Below, piece by piece: positions 19,237-31,748 of a stretch of DNA of 64,000 nt. The stretch is taken from NCBI GenBank assembly GCA_033977485.1, contig CM066984.1, positions 26,619,001 through 26,683,000 of the forward strand. The letters run 5' to 3'. A model generated the notes under the pieces. The model saw only the letters and a program-made list of their open reading frames with translations. It searched no databases and was not told where the DNA came from. Origin of the DNA: Hydrangea macrophylla (lineage: Eukaryota; Streptophyta; Magnoliopsida; Cornales; Hydrangeaceae). Numbering within the stretch: the stretch's first letter is position 1; the number at the start of each line of letters is the position of its first letter. The position numbers were made by a program, and so were the translations under genes.

Positions 19237-22054
19237 CAGAATGCTGTCAATTTCTAAGACTCCATACCGGATGACACCAATCGAGATAATTGAATTGAAA
19301 AAACAAGTTCTAGAGCTTGAGGATTTAGGATTTGTTCATCCAAGTACATCACCTTGGGGAGCACTAGTGGTGTTGGTAAAGAAAAAAGATGAGTCGCTTC
19401 GACTCTATATCGACTATAGAGAGTTGAATAAGGTTATGATCAAGAATAGATAATCATTCCTCATATAGACGATCTGTTCGACCAACTAAATAGATCAAGG
19501 ATCTTTTCAAACGTTGATCTATGATTAGGATATCACTAGTTGTTGGTTCGACTAGAGCACATGTCAAAAACTGCTTTTGGGACGAGATACAGGCATTATG
19601 ACTTTCTAGTTATGCCTTTTGGATTAACTAATGCCCTAACAGTATTTATTGACTTAATAAATTGAGTATTTAGACCTTATGAGGATCAGTTTATAATAGT
19701 TTTCGTCGATCACATCCTAATCTACTCCAAGACAGAAGAGAAACATAAGGAACCCGTACAATTGCTCTACGGACAAATCGAGATAGCCATTTGTATGCAA
19801 AGTTCAGTAAATGTGAATTTTGGCTATTGGAAGTCAAATTCTTGGGGCATGTAATTTCTCAGGCGGTATCTCGGTAGACTCATCTAAGATCGATGCAGTC
19901 TTAAGTTGGAACAAATCGACCAATGCAACAGAAGTTAGATGTCTTCTTTGTTTAGCTAGATATTACTAAAGATTTGTGAAAAGATTCTCCAAGATTGCAG
20001 GACCATTAACGAATTTGACAAGAAAAGAGACAAAGTGTGAATGGTCAAACAAGCATGAAGGTGCATCAAGAGTTAGAAGAAAGATTAACTTCTACACAGG
20101 TACTAGAAATACCCAAGAGTAGGGAGATATATAATCTATAGTGATAGATCACACCAAGGATTTGGTTGCATGCTTATGCAAGACGAAAAAGTGATTGCAT
20201 AAGTATTAAGACAACTGAAGCCATATGAGAAGAATTATCCTACGCATGATTTGGATTTAACAGCGTTAATGTTTGCATTGAAGATCTAGAGACACTATCT
20301 TTATGAAGAAAAGTACGATCTATTTTCAGATCATAAGAGTTTAAGATATCTGTTCTCTCAAAAGGAGTTGAACATGTGACAACAGAGATTGATGGAATTA
20401 CTCAAGGATTATGATTTTTCTTTGCAATACCATCCGAGTAAGGTAAATGTTGTGGTTGACACGTTGAGTCGTGGACCTCGACTAATAATCGCTGCCCTAT
20501 TGATTCGAGAATGGCAAACATTGGAGATTTTAGTAGAGTTTGACCTTCAGCCATTTGAATCAATGGAAGGACAACATTTGCGATGTCTTGTCATAGAGGC
20601 TCAACATACAACTGAAGATTTGAAGTAATGGTTTGTTAAGATGTCGGCAAAGGAACCAGAAGTATTGAGTATTGGTTCAGATGAAGCTTTAAGCTATAAA
20701 GGTAGACTACATGTGCCTGATTAAGATAACCTCAAAAATGATGTTTTGGATGAAGAACACAAGTCACAGATAACTGTATGCCCTAAAGGTACGAAGATGC
20801 ACAAGGACTTAAAGAGAAATTTTTGGTAAGAAGGAATGAAGAAAGAAGTAGCTGATTATATATCTTAGTGTCTTACTTGTAAGCAAGTAAAGGAAAAACA
20901 TCAGAACCACCCAAACTACTTCAGCCGTTACGATTCCAAAATGGAAATAGGAGCACATAACCATGGATTTTGTGATCTGTTTGTTGCTGTCTCAGCAGAA
21001 CCACAATGCTCTTTTGGTAATTATGGATTGGCTTATAAAAAAGTCACATTTCATCGCCTACAACATTACGTATCTAGTAGAATGATTAAACCAGATGTAT
21101 CTACAACAAGTTATACGACTACATAGCATATACATCTCAATTGTGTTGGATTGAGTTTCACACTTTATCGTAGAGTTTTGGAAAAGTATCCAAATAGAAA
21201 TGGGAACTACACTAAACTTGAGTTCTACCTTTCATTTGTAAATTGACGGTCAGAATAAATGAGTCAACAAAACGATGGAGGATATGCTACATGCTTGCAT
21301 TATCGATTTCAAGAGTGCTTCAGAGATGTATCTACAATTAATCGAGTTCGCTTACAATAACATCTATCAGACGAGCATAGGAATGGCACCGTTTGAAGCT
21401 TTGTATTCAAGACCTTGTTGATCACTACTATGCTAGGCTGAAGTTGGAGATACATAACTTCTTAGGCCCAGAAATGGTACGGGAAACTAGCCAGATGATT
21501 CAAGTTGTACGTGAAAAGATGAAGATAGCTCAGACTCGATATAAGAATTATGTTGACAAACGCCGTAACAATTTAGAGTTCACTGTTGGAGATCACATAC
21601 TACTCAAGATTTCACCAGTTTGAGGCATCGTTATATTCGGTCAGAAGAGAGGCAAGCTATCGCTATGATTTATCAGACCATTCGAAATTCTAGAGCACGT
21701 TGAAAAGGTTGCCTATCTACTCGCGTTGCCACCAATGATGTTAGGAGTGTACAACATCTTTCCCATTAGTATATTGAGGAAATGTGCCCACAACCAGTGC
21801 ATGGGATCAACTTCGAGTTCACAAAAATCAATGACAACGTCACATTCAACAAAGGATGCGTGTAGATCTTAGATCGAGGAATCAAGAAGCTCATGAACAA
21901 GGAAATTTGATTGGTGAAAATACAATGGAAGCATCACGATGAAGGAGAAGCTTGATTGGAGCTAGAGTTAGAGATGCGCGAGAAGTTACCATATTTGTTT
22001 AACCCTGCTTACTTCAGATTTCGAAGAGAAAATCTTTTAATAAGTGGTGGATGA
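19237..22054 (+). pseudogene. pol: Chromovirus F pol: RT, RNase H, integrase, chromodomain remnant
   Basis: This is the decayed polyprotein end of a Tekay-like Ty3/Gypsy element. In order: RT from [13 protein letters not shown] and [11 protein letters not shown] (about 19250-19445), a catalytic motif read as FVDHILIYSK near 19697 where the family has FVDD or FIDD, RNase H (YSDRSHQGFGCML near 20143, YHPSKVNVVVDTLSRG near 20428), integrase zinc-finger remains (KQVKEKH near 20885), integrase core end (GPEMVRETSQMIQ near 21460) and a chromodomain-type tail (LVKIQWKHHDEGEA near 21920, then KLPYLFNPAYF). At least a dozen stops and shifts break it. Gag, protease and the 5' LTR are absent; it abuts the B3 LTR end. 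The 3' LTR follows at 22055. Confidence 0.85.
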
Positions 22055-22699
22055 TGTAATACTCTATATTTTTTAATATGTACAAGACTTGATATTGTCC
22101 CTATATGCTTATATGATCCTTACCGTTCTATTGGTAAAATTTGTGTCCCAATCGATTGCCATGCTTCGACAATCGATTGCACCAACTTTTGACTCCCAAT
22201 CAATTGCTAACTTTTGTAAACCAATTGATTAGAAACTTTCCCAATCGATTGAAATCCTGCCAACCTGGATCCATGACGTGGATCCATCCCAATTTATTGC
22301 CCTTCATCTAACGATCGCCCTTATAAATATCTGTATCCAATCAATTGCTACTAGCACTAATTAATTGCCAAATGCAGAACTTGGTCTCCAAGTTTTCATG
22401 AGCTTTTGACGTGTGGAAATCTTCTCCCTCTATATACATACGAGTTCATTTTGTGGTGGGGGTTTGCTTGGACAATTCTTGAGAGAGAGAGTGATATATA
22501 CATATATACACACTCACATACATATATACTTATATACACCCACATACAAACATACACACACACTTTCACTAAATAAGAGAAGAAAAATAAGAGAGGAAGC
22601 AGAAAGAAAGAAGAAGAGAAAGAGAAGGAGAGTCAGAGACAGATAGGCACAGAGAAAGAGAGAAGAGAAGGAGAGCCAGAAAGAGATAGACACAGAGAA

Positions 22700-22713
22700 A
22701 GAGAGGAGAGAAA

Positions 22714-22772
<59 letters not shown>
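22700..22772 (+). repeat. (GA)n microsatellite
   Basis: An almost pure AG run lies within a purine-rich part of the F LTR (22575-22772). Minus-strand open frames made of Leu-Ser repeats are its translation. The related LTR fragment at 50705 has only a short purine stretch here (50810-50905). Confidence 0.92.
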
Positions 22773-22776
<4 letters not shown>

Positions 22777-23935
22777 CTCTATAGCCACAGACACACATAC
22801 ACACACAAACAAACTTTTGGTGATTTCCAACTCAAGTGGTCTCTTTTAATATGAAGTTTTACATGGTTTTAAAGACGGAAAGATGTACCAAACGTGTCCC
22901 TCAATGTTTATATTGCTGGACTAAAATTCTGGTAGAGATCTATTGCCATGTTTCCCAATCAATTGGCATCTGGACCCAATCGATTGGATGTTTTTCCATA
23001 TCGATTACCAAAGTTTGTAATCGATTGATATTATTTGAGATCCAATCGATTTGAATTTTCCCAATCAATTGGCATCTGGACCCAATCCATTGTTATTTTT
23101 TTTTCCTAATTGATTGGGAGCTAAGAATGTGGATAGTTCCTATTAGTTATTATTTGTGTGCTTCAATTGTCTTGTTATCGTTTTAAGCTTCTGATATGCA
23201 ATTATTCGATAACACGGAGATAATGTGACATCTAAGGATAGCATGCTTAGCAATAATGGATTAACGTCACAGCATTAGATAAAATGTCAATCATGAATGA
23301 GTTTGCCATCCTTTTCATTTGAATCAAAGTAGTCAGGCCACAAGGGACTATCATGTATCGTTAGTAGTACAAATTATAAGTGGGTTTGATAAGTTCTGGG
23401 AATCTTACGGGAATGAGCATTGGCGAATCATCTATCCTGAAAAGCGGTGGACATGTCATATGTCCTTAAACACGGTGGACAAGACCAATTAGCTCTAAGA
23501 TAGCTTAAAAGTGGTGGACTGGTCATATGTCCTTAAAAGTAATGGACCAGGATTACTGGTAGACATCTTTAAGTTGTACCAATAGTGCTGATGAGTCTTT
23601 GCTCGAAACATTAAATCCCTAACATACGATAGACTGTTCATATCTTCTTAAAAGCAGGGGATGGATTAACGTGGTATCTATGACATCTAGTGGACTATGA
23701 ATATGTTCTTAAAAATGGTGGATAGAGCATGGGTTTATCCAAGAGTATTACAATCAAGTCTGTTTCTCATGAGTTAGTATTGATATGTCTTCGTATAATA
23801 AGATGTGGAGTCGGGTAATGAATGGTTCTAATAAGTGATGATACTATTGTAGAATTATTACTTAATCATTCCACAACTTGTTTTACTTCATATAACTGGT
23901 ACCTTGTTATTTCCTATTCATTTAGCTCTCAGTAA

Positions 23936-24115
23936 GTTGACGGCCATTATTGCCTGGACATTCCCCGTCTAGACTATCCTGTTCCTAACACTGCAGGTGA
24001 TGGAGCTTATGATGACAGCTACTACCCCGACGGTGAATACACTGAGGGTGGCCCCACAAAGGACAAGTATGTTGGGAAAGACTATTACACTGATGATTAC
24101 ATCTACGCCAGTTGA
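23936..24115 (+). other. Conserved Asp/Tyr-rich open segment inside the F LTR
   Basis: An open stretch of about 59 codons ends at TGA 24113-24115. It begins VDGHYCLDIPRLDYP and is rich in D and Y further on (GKDYYTDDY). It has no ATG start and is preceded by TTTAGCTCTCAG, a possible 3' splice site. The related fragment G keeps ADGRYCLDIPHLDY in the same place (52085-52126). I do not recognise a protein family; it may be the tail of a spliced frame or a fossil of one. Confidence 0.4.
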
Positions 24116-24390
24116 AGACAAAGATAGATACTAGTTTCTATGTTTCTGCTAGACTTTACTATTATGTTTTTGTAACTGGGCATATGTTGGCCTAAGAGTT
24201 TTTTATTTCTATTTTGAACTCTGATGGTTAACATGTTTGTCATACTCGGTTTAGTTATATTATAGCTCTCTTTATTGCCTTTTGACTAGAACTATATGGT
24301 GTGGACAATTCAGTGACTTCACCAGCCATTCTCTATAGACCCAAAAGGAAATCTTATTTTTTTCTATTTTTGTTGTTCCGGGGTGTGACA

Positions 24391-25929
24391 ACAATCTTCT
24401 CACTGGTTTCCCGAATCATATCTAGGCCTAGAACCTCGCCATCTTCAACTCCTTCCCAATACAGCGGTGATCTGCAAGGTCTTCCATACAATGCTTCAAA
24501 AGGCATCATTACTATACTTGAATGGTAACTATTGTTGTAGGAGAACTCTATTAATAGCGAATGAGTCTCCCACGAGCTTTCAATGTCTAGTACGTAAGCT
24601 CAGAGCATATCTTTCGTTATTTGGTTCATTTTCTCTGTTTGCCCATCGACTAAGGATGATAAGCAGAACTCAGTTTCAGCAAAGTCCCCATGGCTGTCTG
24701 AAGACTATCCCAAAACTCTACTGTGAATCAAGAATCACGATCTAACATAATGGTGAATGGCACACCATGCATTCGCACAATTTGTAGTAGATACAATCAG
24801 GTCAATTTTTCCATTGAGTAGGCAAATATTGTAAGCGATGAAATGAAGTGATTTAGCAAGTCTATCAACAATTACCCAAGTAGAACCATTGTTCTACTAT
24901 GATTGAGGCAAACCTACCAAAAAGTCGGTAAAAACTGCAAAAGTTCTATAGGCTTTCAGTGTTTTGCCTTAACTTGCTGACAAGTTAAGAACTCTAACAT
25001 AAACTTGGCAACTTTCTTCTTTATGCCTTCCCACCAGAAAGTCCTCTTCAGATCTTTGTACATCTTCTTCACTCCAGGATGTGTAGTTAGTCTAGATCTG
25101 TGCACTTCTTCAAAAATATCCTTCCTGATATCATCCATAGCTGGCACAATAAGTCTTTTCTTGAACCTGAAACCTCCGTCATTCTCAATACTCAAATTGG
25201 TTGGATCCTTGGTTGTCAACCTGTCAAACCACTAGTGCAATTCCACATCTTTCTGTTGAGCCTCTATGATCTGATTAACCAGTGAAGCTTGAACTACCAA
25301 GCATCCCAATATTCTTCCTTCTTCTACTTCAACGAGTTGAACTCCAAACTCTGCCATTGTCTCAAGAGCTTGTCACTCTCGAATAATAAGTGAAGAACAA
25401 TGCTATAAGGTTTTTAGCTGAAAGTGTCTACGATTATGTTTGCTTTACCGGGGTGATATTGCAAACTAAAGTCATAATCTTACAACAACTCCATCCACTG
25501 TCTCTGCCTCATGTTAAGCTCCTTTTACGAGAATAACATTTTCAAGCACTTATGATCGAAAAATAGATTGAACTGCTCTCAAAGCAGATAGTGTATCCAT
25601 ATCTTGAGTGCAAACACAATGGCTACCAATTCCTAATCATGTGTCAGTAGTTCTTCTTATGCAGCTTCAGCTACCTAGACCTATAAGCAATAACTCTCCC
25701 ATCTTGCATGAACACATACCCTAAACCTTGATATGAAGCATCACTGTAAATAATAAATCTCTCTCCACTTATCAGAATAGATGGCACTAGTGCAGAAGTC
25801 AATTTCTCTTTCAACTCCTAAATAGAACATTCGTGCTTATCTTACCATTTGAACTTCGTCTCCTTCTTCACCAGGCTAGTCAATGGGGCTTCAATTTTGG
25901 AAAATCCATCTACAAAGTTACGATAATAC
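24391..25929 (-). pseudogene. pol: Chromovirus D pol, 3' part: RT end, RNase H, integrase
   Basis: Read on the minus strand from 25929: the RT/RNase H connection (RNFVDGFSKIEAPLT), RNase H (IIYSDASYQGLGYVFMQ near 25750-25690, DYDFSLQYHPGKANIVV near 25480-25430) and the integrase zinc finger. The finger is in an open stretch at 24956-25219 with HPGVKKMYKDLKRTFWW and CQQVKAKH; the first Cys is replaced (FLTCQQ is kept, the preceding CxxC is partly lost). A weaker integrase core runs to 24391, where it stops against the F LTR. Stops and shifts are frequent. Its 5' part lies at 37456-41143; the two parts meet at the CAAGC duplication inside a conserved RT motif. Confidence 0.85.
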
Positions 25930-25934
25930 CAAGC
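25930..25934. repeat. Target duplication CAAGC, left copy (B2 composite)
   Basis: CAAGC precedes TGTAGACACC at 25935 and recurs at 37451-37455 directly after the LTR end GATCCACA. Confidence 0.85.
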
Positions 25935-26704
25935 TGTAGACACCCAATTTTGACCACACTGATATGATTTAGGGTGGACAATGTCTTGGAGGATTCAATG
26001 ATAAAAGTACCCCGTGGAAGTTAGTGGATTCTACACAATCGAAAGATCGAACTTCAAAAAGTGACTTCAAGTTTAGAAAAGCCCTTTTCAAGCATAAAAT
26101 CCTGGTTTGTCTCTCAGAATTCATATTCACTCAGGGTTATATGAACATGAAGTGTTCTAAACGCAGTATTCTATGTATCCAGAGATTAAATTTCATAGAA
26201 AAACTCAAATTTGATGCACATTGAAAAGCAATTTTGAAAAAAGAAGTAGTTTAATTTCAAAAAGACGATGAAAGTTTAGGACGACTTCTGGACTTCAATT
26301 GACCTTCAATTCTTATCTCAAATCCTCGTGGAATATTTTTATACAAAAATACATCTCAACAGGTTTCCAATGGTACCTAAATGGACGATTACGGACACTA
26401 AAAAGCATTTTTACAAAAATCTAGAAATGCAGTGCATGTAATTTTTGAAACAGTGCATGAGGGCAACCAAGGAATGCAGAAAAAGTAGGTAGTGGGTCCC
26501 ACATGTGGGATGGTGGCTCCCCCCTTAACCACCACCTATATATGGTATTCTCCATTGAGCTTTTTGAGTTCCAGACCTTTCCAAATGCTTCCAACTGCAA
26601 GAAAATTGCCTAGAAACTGCGTTTAGGCACTGAAATGGCCATTTTAACCCTTTATGATCTCTAAAATCTATCTTTTAACCCTGAAACTTAAGAGTTAAGT
26701 TTTC
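25935..26704 (+). mobile_element. B2 5' LTR, first ~770 bases
   Basis: It starts TGTAGACACCCAATTTTGAC and matches the start of the B1 LTR (minus, 55571 downwards). It includes CTATATATGG near 26537 (TATA box). It overlaps 34266-34920 in sequence, so two LTRs are represented. It breaks off after AGTTAAGTTTTCCAA, against A3 protease sequence in the opposite direction. Confidence 0.85.
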
Positions 26705-27680
26705 CAAACTCGAATCCCTTGCTGGCGTCGGCCCAATCCCATTCCAGGGAAGTAGTTCATTTTGCGGACGATGTTGATAACCGCAGAGTGGATCTCGGGG
26801 AACCTGTCTTCATCATTGTTCATGTGGACTTCTACCATGAAGAATCCCCCAATTTCTCCTTCTTCTAGCTCATGTATTTGGATTTCAAAGATGGGTGCGT
26901 AGTTCGGGAAAGCTTCATTACCCCAACTATTATCGAGAATGATTTTCACTTCCTTCTCAAGGATGTACTTGATCATTTGATGCACAGTGGACGATACGGC
27001 TTTGTTGACATACAATCAGGGCATTCCGATCAACAAGTTAAAAGAGGCAGGTATGTCCATGACCTGAAAGACTTCGGTGCTCACCAAAGATCCTACCCGG
27101 ATTTGGAGAGAAACGGTTCCCATCACATTTCTCCTGGTGTTATCATAGGCCCTCACAGATTGCACAGATGGTGTGATGTCAAGGACATTGACCCCCAAGG
27201 CAGTGGCAGTCCTTAGGGCACAAACATTTAAGGCAGAGCCCGTATCGACTAGACAAAACGGCACCTGTTGTCCCTTACATCCAATGGTGATATACAATGC
27301 CTTGTTATGTGCGGATCCTTCCGGTGGCAGGTCCTCATCAGAAAATGTAATGATTGGGTCGGGGGTAAGTGCGCCCAAGAAAGCCACCATGTCCTCCGGT
27401 GCGGCATCAATGGGGACCTCTATTCCGGCCAGGGCGTTCAACACAGCTTGCCTGTGCTTGTAGGACGTCACCATGATGTCCCACATTGAGAGATGTGCTT
27501 GGGTTTTCTTCAGCTATTTTATCAATTCATTATCTTCTTCGATGATCTCATCCATCTTACCCTTCCCCTTGTCTTTAACTGGACCCTTCTAGACGGCTTC
27601 AGTAGTAGGCTGCAGAGGCTGGTAGTGACGGCCTGACCTAGTCAGATGATCAATTACAGCAGGAGTAGGCCCTTAGGACA
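26705..27680 (-). pseudogene. pol: A3 protease region of a Tat/Ogre-type pol
   Basis: Retroviral-type aspartic protease on the minus strand. From 27680: a linker with LTRSGRHYQP and a KGKGKMDE stretch, then MWDIMVTSYKHRQAVLNAL, the active site FCLVDTGSALNVC (DTG) near 27270-27235, a C-terminal NLLIGMP near 27018, and after a stop the frame continues with STVHQMIKYILE and the G-patch-like GMGLGRRQQGI near 26715. Stops visible: two in the linker and TGA at 27016-27018, where the family has the Trp of GRPW. The frame is otherwise open across 26695-27486, so decay is moderate. It belongs to the element whose 5' LTR is 28380-31611; gag between leader and protease is missing. This is the only Tat-type pol coding in the window. 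Confidence 0.85.
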
Positions 27681-28358
27681 GCGTTTCTGGGAGAAACTGG
27701 TTAATATGGTTATATCTGGGGTATCTGGACAGAGTTTCTGGGAGAAACTATTAATATGGTGATAGTGATCATACCGTCTAGCAGGTTTTCATACTCCTAT
27801 GTCTTAGGACCGATAAGCAAGGTTTGGGGTGTATATCTTTGTGAGCATGGAGCAGACATCCTTGTCATGGTGCCTAGGCAGGTCAACTCAATGTGATCAC
27901 ATGTGAGTGATTGCCTTGGGGATCATAAGAAAGAGGTTATGTTCTATGCCACATGAGTGTCTACACTGCGCAAGTAATCCCATCAGGGCATACAGCAGTT
28001 ATACCACATTGTCCTATCTGGAAAGATAAATGAACAGTCCTATGAAAAGTTCTACAGGAATCTATATGCAAAGGCTGGGTTAGTCAAAGAGGGTCCGTTG
28101 ACGAGAGTTTCAATATACCATCAGAGAGACAGTACGGAGGTTTTGACTCTTTTTGATATACCTTGGAAGGTATAGTATCAACGGTGACTTGTGCCCTGGC
28201 ACAGCAAGACCTGAACAATGTCAGCGCCGCGTTTCAGACACAGTCGGAGGGGAAATGCAGAAGTGCAATGCGGTGAACCAAACACAGTAAAAAGATGATT
28301 TTAAGGATGCTTCTTATGAGTCAAACCTCTGTATTATTTTGTTTTAAAATAAAAAAAA
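27681..28358 (-). other. A3 leader remnant
   Basis: Reverse match to the A1 leader, with two TR2 units at 27680-27755 and the kept hairpin text TGTGCCCTGGCACAG near 28190. The TR2 units join the protease linker directly at about 27680, marking a deletion of all of gag. Confidence 0.8.
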
Positions 28359-28376
28359 TCCCCAGTGGAGTCGCCA
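28359..28376 (-). promoter_or_regulatory. Primer-binding site of A3
   Basis: The minus strand reads TGGCGACTCCACTGGGGA, three bases from the LTR end. It differs from the A1 site at two positions and fits an alternative tRNA-Arg 3' end equally well. Confidence 0.82.
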
Positions 28377-28379
28377 TAT

Positions 28380-31300
28380 TGTGGATACCGGGATTCCACC
28401 GCTTTGGTTGCTTTTGAAACCTGTTTGATTTGAATCAAAGAAAGAGCAAAGGTCTGTTGAAAATAGATACAGAGTCGACACTTGGTCTTTAAGGAACCAA
28501 GAAACCTAATTTGACTCACCCAAATGGATAAAGGGCACCGGTCCTTCATAACCAAAGAACTTGGCTCGGGGTTTTGGTACGAGAGAGGAAGGAGCCTTTG
28601 TCGCGACAAAAACACCCTCAACTCGCCCCGTCTTTCGACGGGCCTCAATTAGCATCCATATAATCGTCTTATACTATGTATGGTTCGGCAATTAATACTA
28701 TGATAGTATATTACATTACATAAGAAAACTTGAAATTGGAAGATCTAAAGATAAGATATCATTCATAAGATCTAAGCCAAGTATCACACATTGCAAAGTG
28801 AAAGATCACATAAATAAACCGAGGAAAAATCGTCTAATCACATATCAAATAGTAAAGTTTCCCTAATCTAAAGGGGACATGAATTGTTCTTGAAAAAAAA
28901 TCAAATAAATCAAAATATGCTTAGCAAACTAGTATGATGCATGTTATTCTTTGAGAAAAGAAGACCTCTCAATCCCCGGGACGGATGAGAAAGGAAGATT
29001 GGATCGAGGGAAACATGAACGTGTGATCAAGTTCATTCCTTATAATCTTCTTAGATTAGGAGTCACAAAAGCTCCAAATCTTTGCATGGATGCAATGTAT
29101 GTATCTAGATTGTACTAAGGTTGTAGTGTGCTTTGTGTGCATGGAATCCTAGAATGGTTTAGAAGTCTAAAAGGTGTATGAATGAATGAATGAAATCAAT
29201 ATGGGATATGTACAAATGTAGTATGAACTACTTCCTAAGATATGAACTAATTTGGAGTGCATGTAGGCATCAAATCAAAGAATGAAAGTTAAAAGGTGCT
29301 TGCTGTGAATAGTAGACAGAACAGTAACATGATCTTGTAAAAATGGAAAAGAGGGGTTAGGAATGTTTTCAATGCATGATTGTTTATGGAGATCTTCTTT
29401 ATTGTGTCTAGAACACTACCCAAAAATCCAATCTTTAATAACTATCACAGATTGAGAGAAATCATATAAACAATAAAGGTCACTCAGAACAAAAGTCCGT
29501 ACTGTCGACTGAAATGTTGAAATATCTTAGAAAATGCAAACAGATGATCTAGGGGCTCATTGTATACAGAACGTTTCCTAATACATTGAATTGTAAGGGA
29601 AGAAAAAGTTCGGACCACCCCTTTTGTAAAATAATTCTGAAAAAGAAGTTGGAAGTTAGTCAAGCTGCTGTGACCGCAGAGGCAGAATGTTTGGAAGGAA
29701 TGTTTGGGTTTTCAAGTACTTCCAAGTCAAACCAAAAATCATGGGTGTTCTCCAATGAGTTAGGAAGACTTTCCAAGTGGCCTTGTATCCATGTGTTGAG
29801 TATTGAGTTCTAGAGAAATTTTTGAACTCAGCTCACTCACTATTTTGACTCACTGTTTTGAAGATTTTGGGGAAAATAAGGTTTTCTTTCTTGAAATCAA
29901 AATGAGAGGGATTGAGGGGGGTTTTGAAATAGAGGTTTTGAAAGTGTATTTTCAATACTCAATAAAGATTATAACCACTTAAAATGCCAACATTCAACTC
30001 ATCATCAAGAACCTCCAAGATTGTTGGAGAAACTTATTTTCATTTTGAACATAACTTCAAGAATACCTTGGAGGTATTGAAGTTATGATCATCATCTATC
30101 AAACATGTTTTTGAGGTTAAGAGCTACTATCCAAAAGGATTCACTCGCCTCAAATTTCATGTCATCACTTAGATGATGATGAACTAGTAAGTAAATAAAG
30201 AAAATCAAAAAGAAATGAGGTGAGAAGAGATGAACATTATATAAACAAGCAAGCAAATAGATAGCAATCAATAGATGATATTCATGATGTATAGAACTTG
30301 TAGCATGATGTTTCACTCATATGTAATGACATTGGACATGGAAGAAGCTTCCACTCTCTTAAATGCTCACTAAAATGGTGGTTCGGTGTATTGAATGTTG
30401 AAGTAAATAGGAGTAATGAGGTAAAAACAAAGTTTAGAACTCACTTTTGTCTTGAAAATCAAAGAAGAAAGCTTCTTTTCTCTCTACTCTAATTTTATCT
30501 CTACAACTTTCTCTCCCAAACTTTTTCTAAGCTTTCATTTTTCTCCTCCCCAAAATGAAGAGCAATGGGGGGTTTATATAGGCCAACTTGGGGGTGGTTT
30601 TGGGATTTTTGAAGTATTCCCATTGGTCCCAAACATCTGAAATCATGAAACTACGTCGTTTTGGTTTTAAAATAATCAAAATGGACCCCCAAAAGAAATT
30701 ACAAAAACACACTGCTCTGGGGGAGAGAGCCGCGGCGGCACTGCTCCTCCTTCGTCCAGATAATGCTGTTTAGGCCCCCTGAGGTTCCGGTATTCGCGAA
30801 AAGGCCCTATTTTGTCCGAAATTCACAGAAAATGCGTATGAACTCCAAACTGAGGTTGTAATATACCGTTGGAAAGGTAATGGAGTCTACTTTACATAAC
30901 AAATAGTTCGGGGATAGGTCACTTTGAAAAGTTTTGCGGTATTAGCGATAAAAGCCGATTTGATCGGCTTTTTTCGCCTTTCGAAATTCATAATAAATTC
31001 ATTTTAAATCCAGAAATTATGCGCGATATACCGTTGGAAAGCTATCGACCTCTAGTATCCGTGAAGAGTATTTTGAAAATTGTTTCGGTGCCTCGGTTCC
31101 AAAGTCAAATTTTGGTCAAACTGGTCAAACCTGGGATTCCCGGGAAGTTTTGGAAATCTCCGGGAGTTCCCAAGAGCTGACGTTTTCGCTCGATTTTCTT
31201 TTGAACCTCGTTTTAATACTTTTCTCATGATTTAGAATGATTCCGATGAATTTGGACAATTTCGGTCAAACATGGTCAAACTCTGGTCAAACCTGGTCAA

Positions 31301-31611
31301 ACTTGGTCAAACTGGTCAATGGGGACTTTCCGGGAACTTCCGGGACTTCCGGGGGTCTCCGGGAGCTGACGATTTCATCCGATTTTACTTAAAAAACTCA
31401 TTTTATTGTTTTTCTTATGACGTAGCATGTTTCCAGAACTTTTGGTCCAAATCTGGGAGCTTCTGGGCTTTCAGGGGCATTTTGGTCATTCTGAGCATTC
31501 TGAGAGATGGAACAAACTTCCAGGAATCCTTTTAAGTCTTTTTTCGATCATTGTGAACCACCAAGCTATGGGTCTCCTAAATCTGATAGCCGACAAAATG
31601 GGGTGTCTACA
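28380..31611 (-). mobile_element. A3 5' LTR (minus strand)
   Basis: On the minus strand it runs from TGTAGACACCCC (31611) to GGTATCCACA (28380), 3232 bp. It carries the TTGACC array (31263-31318), one GC palindrome (30729), TATATAAA (30573-30580) and the delta hairpin (28627-28642). It lies inside the 5' LTR of Copia element E; the flank at 31612 is GTCCC. The other end of A3 is lost. Confidence 0.92.
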
Positions 31612-31733
31612 GTCCCCTCTTGTGCGCATCTATGGAATTAACGAGTAGTAGATCCTGGGTTATCATTAAGTTTTCATAACTTGACTTTTCCGCTGTGCGT
31701 TTAAACTTTTAACTTAAACCTGTTTTTCCATCA
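31612..31733 (+). mobile_element. E (Copia): last 122 bases of the 5' LTR
   Basis: It matches 34144-34265 over its full length with about five differences by eye, ends CCATCA, and is followed after two bases by an initiator-Met-type primer site. Confidence 0.85.
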
Positions 31734-31735
31734 AT

Positions 31736-31748
31736 TGGTATCCGAGCC
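31736..31748 (+). promoter_or_regulatory. Primer-binding site of E (tRNA-iMet type)
   Basis: TGGTATCCGAGCC differs from the standard plant Copia site TGGTATCAGAGCC at one position. Confidence 0.85.

Larger units (their letters stand above)
22055..24390 (+). mobile_element. 3' LTR of chromovirus F
   Basis: It starts TGTAATACTC after GTGGTGGATGA (weak polypurine tract) and ends GGGGTGTGACA, giving inverted TGT...ACA ends and 2336 bp. It holds many CAATCGATTG-type motifs (22155-22260, 22955-23100), a (GA)n run at about 22700-22772 and a conserved open segment at 23936-24115. D integrase sequence on the minus strand begins immediately after it, so F probably landed in D. Confidence 0.8.

Noticed and set aside
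19124..19453. A gene starting in the B LTR and reading into RT
   Set aside because: The frame crosses the junction between the B3 LTR end and the chromovirus fragment by chance; only the RT part has motifs.
22514..22830. Minus-strand frames rich in Leu-Ser
   Set aside because: They are translations of the (GA)n microsatellite.
24391..24395. F flanked by a target duplication ACAAT
   Set aside because: F's 5' end is missing, so the left copy cannot be examined.
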